A stretch of 7,702 nucleotides of DNA from Firmicutes bacterium UBA6132 (GTDB lineage Bacteria; Bacillota_A; Clostridia; Tissierellales; Sedimentibacteraceae): assembly GCA_002435835.1 (NCBI GenBank), contig DIVM01000026.1, positions 10,068 to 17,769 on the forward strand, written 5' to 3'. The notes under the pieces are model-generated. The model saw only the letters and a list, made by a program, of their open reading frames with translations. It made no database searches and was not told where the DNA came from. Both the position numbers and the translations under genes were made by a program. Below are positions 6,580 through 7,702 of the stretch, one piece after another; positions within the stretch are counted from its first letter, which is position 1, and each line of letters opens with the position of its first letter.

Positions 6580-7702
6580 ATGATAATTTTCAATAGCCAA
6601 TCAGAAATTTTTAAATATCCCTTAGGTGCAATTAAAGAAAATGAAAAAGTCACGCTTAATATTCATATTAAGCGTGATTTTACATGTTTGCCTAAGGTAG
6701 TTTTATATAAAAGAAATAATTATGATAAATATTTTTATAAAAGCTTTGATTTAAAGTGGGTCAATACAATAAAAAATTATGATATTTACTCTGTAAATTT
6801 TAGTGTTGCTGATTATGGGAATTATTATTATTCATTTTTAATAAATGATGATGAAAATATATTTCCTAAAATGTATGAGTTATTAGTTTATAAAGACTGT
6901 TTTGAAACACCCCATTGGATAAAAGGCGGAATTATATATCATGTTTTTGTTGATAGGTTTAATAAGGTCGGTGCAAATAATACTAAACATAGGGATGATA
7001 TAGTTTTAAGAAATTGGGGTGAACTCCCTTTTTATAAACCAAATGAAGAGGTCGAAATACTTAACAATGACTTTTTTGGCGGTAACTTAGAAGGTATTAT
7101 AGAAAAACTTCCTTTTATCCACAGCTTAGGTGTAAATACCATATACTTATCCCCAATTTTTGAAGCTTATTCTAATCATAAATATGATGTTGGTGATTAT
7201 TTTAAAATAGATTTCTTATTTGGTGATGAAGAAACATTAAAAAAATTATGCGAGGAAGCTGCAAAATTAAATATTGGAATTATTTTAGACTTAGTGTTAA
7301 ATCACTCAGGTGATGATAGCATTTATTTTAATAAACAAAATACATATAACTCTATAGGAGCTTACCAAAGTAAAAATTCAATTTATTATAATTGGTACAC
7401 ATTTAAACATTACAATGATGATTATAATTGTTGGTGGGGAATAAAAACATTGCCTACATTAAATAAACAAAATAAAGACTATATTGATTTTGTAATGAAT
7501 GAAAACGGAGTTTTAAAGCATTGGTTGCAATCTGGAGTTAAGGGATATAGGTTGGATGTTGCAGATGAACTTCCCAATGAATTTTTAAATAAGCTTAGGT
7601 CAAGTGTTAAATCTGAAAATGAAAATGCTTTAATAATAGGTGAAGTTTGGGAAGATGCTTCAAATAAATTTTCCTATGATTATTTAAAAGAATATTTTTT
7701 AG
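6580..7702 (+). CDS. Cytoplasmic GH13 alpha-glucan hydrolase (neopullulanase/amylopullulanase-like), 5' part
   Basis: An open frame of 374 codons runs off the window end without a stop. It begins with an N-terminal beta-sandwich domain like those preceding neopullulanase-type GH13 barrels (about 8-105, with YPLGAIKENEKVTLNI). The catalytic barrel follows: IIYHVFVDRF (118-127), DFFGGNLEGI (164-173), DLVLNH (237-242, conserved region I), LPTLN (291-295, region V), GYRLDVADE (322-330, region II, nucleophile Asp326) and IIGEVWE (352-358, region III, acid/base Glu355). The region IV His-Asp lies beyond the window. There is no signal peptide, so it should act inside the cell on glycogen or imported maltodextrins. 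Following glgP, it likely hydrolyses alpha-1,4 and perhaps alpha-1,6 bonds in the limit dextrins that phosphorylase leaves. The LPTLN region V and WWGIKT suggest the neopullulanase/amylopullulanase side of GH13 rather than GlgX or GlgB. Exact specificity is not settled, so no gene symbol is given. A strong inverted repeat lies within codons 23-34. Confidence 0.9.
   Translation, partial: MIIFNSQSEIFKYPLGAIKENEKVTLNIHIKRDFTCLPKVVLYKRNNYDKYFYKSFDLKWVNTIKNYDIYSVNFSVADYGNYYYSFLINDDENIFPKMYELLVYKDCFETPHWIKGGIIYHVFVDRFNKVGANNTKHRDDIVLRNWGELPFYKPNEEVEILNNDFFGGNLEGIIEKLPFIHSLGVNTIYLSPIFEAYSNHKYDVGDYFKIDFLFGDEETLKKLCEEAAKLNIGIILDLVLNHSGDDSIYFNKQNTYNSIGAYQSKNSIYYNWYTFKHYNDDYNCWWGIKTLPTLNKQNKDYIDFVMNENGVLKHWLQSGVKGYRLDVADELPNEFLNKLRSSVKSENENALIIGEVWEDASNKFSYDYLKEYFL
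6646..6681 (+). repeat. Perfect 13-bp inverted repeat, terminator-like hairpin inside a coding region
   Basis: TCACGCTTAATAT (6650-6662) and ATATTAAGCGTGA (6665-6677) are exact reverse complements separated by TC. Outward, a G-T wobble (6649/6678) and three A-T pairs extend it to a 17-bp stem flanked by A residues upstream and TTTT at 6678-6681. In RNA the innermost pairs would open to give a loop of six or so bases. The A-stem-T layout is that of a bidirectional intrinsic terminator, although the T run is short and the stem has only four G-C pairs. It is the strongest inverted repeat I noticed in the window. It falls in codons 23-34 of the GH13 gene, so it may tune how much transcript passes from glgP into that gene, or mark an RNA processing site. 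The structure is seen directly; the role is inference. Confidence 0.6.

Noticed and set aside
6569..6583. ATG at 6569 as the GH13 start
   Set aside because: It is followed by a stop after four codons and is out of frame with the GH13 protein; the ATG at 6580 opens the long frame.
1..7702. A previously undescribed system hidden in the operon
   Set aside because: Every open stretch is accounted for by known glycogen metabolism families, and no unexplained gene or repeat array is present apart from the single hairpin.

Overview
The window is a segment of a glycogen metabolism operon from a low-GC Firmicute, most likely Clostridium or a close relative. Three things point there: strong AT richness with heavy use of AGA, ATA and TTA codons, purine-rich Shine-Dalgarno sites before the genes, and a glgC gene paired with a catalytically degenerate paralogue glgD, an arrangement typical of Firmicutes. 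All six genes lie on the + strand, tightly packed. There is no intergenic stretch longer than about 21 bases, so no region of 300 bases lacks a gene. I saw no RNA gene, mobile element or CRISPR array.

Layout: the 3' end of glgB (branching enzyme, 1-430, 5' end outside the window); glgC (ADP-glucose pyrophosphorylase catalytic subunit, 417-1556, overlapping glgB by 14 bases); glgD (non-catalytic partner subunit, 1578-2696); glgA (ADP-glucose-dependent glycogen synthase, 2712-4145); glgP (glycogen phosphorylase, 4142-6568, ATGA overlap with glgA); and the 5' part of a cytoplasmic GH13 alpha-glucan hydrolase (6580-7702, running off the end with no stop codon).

Together the genes form a cycle. 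GlgC/GlgD make ADP-glucose from glucose-1-phosphate and ATP, GlgA extends alpha-1,4 chains, and GlgB adds alpha-1,6 branches. GlgP removes glucose-1-phosphate from chain ends, and the GH13 enzyme probably trims or debranches the remaining dextrins.

This is a well-known pathway, and I see no unknown multi-gene system. The least expected signal is a 13-bp perfect inverted repeat, extendable to a 17-bp stem ending in a T run. It lies inside the GH13 gene about 65 bases after its start codon and looks like an intragenic terminator or attenuator. Protein-level oddities are the lost lysine of the KXGGL motif in GlgA, a lost Trp-Pro in GlgP and a long homopolymer tract near the end of glgB.
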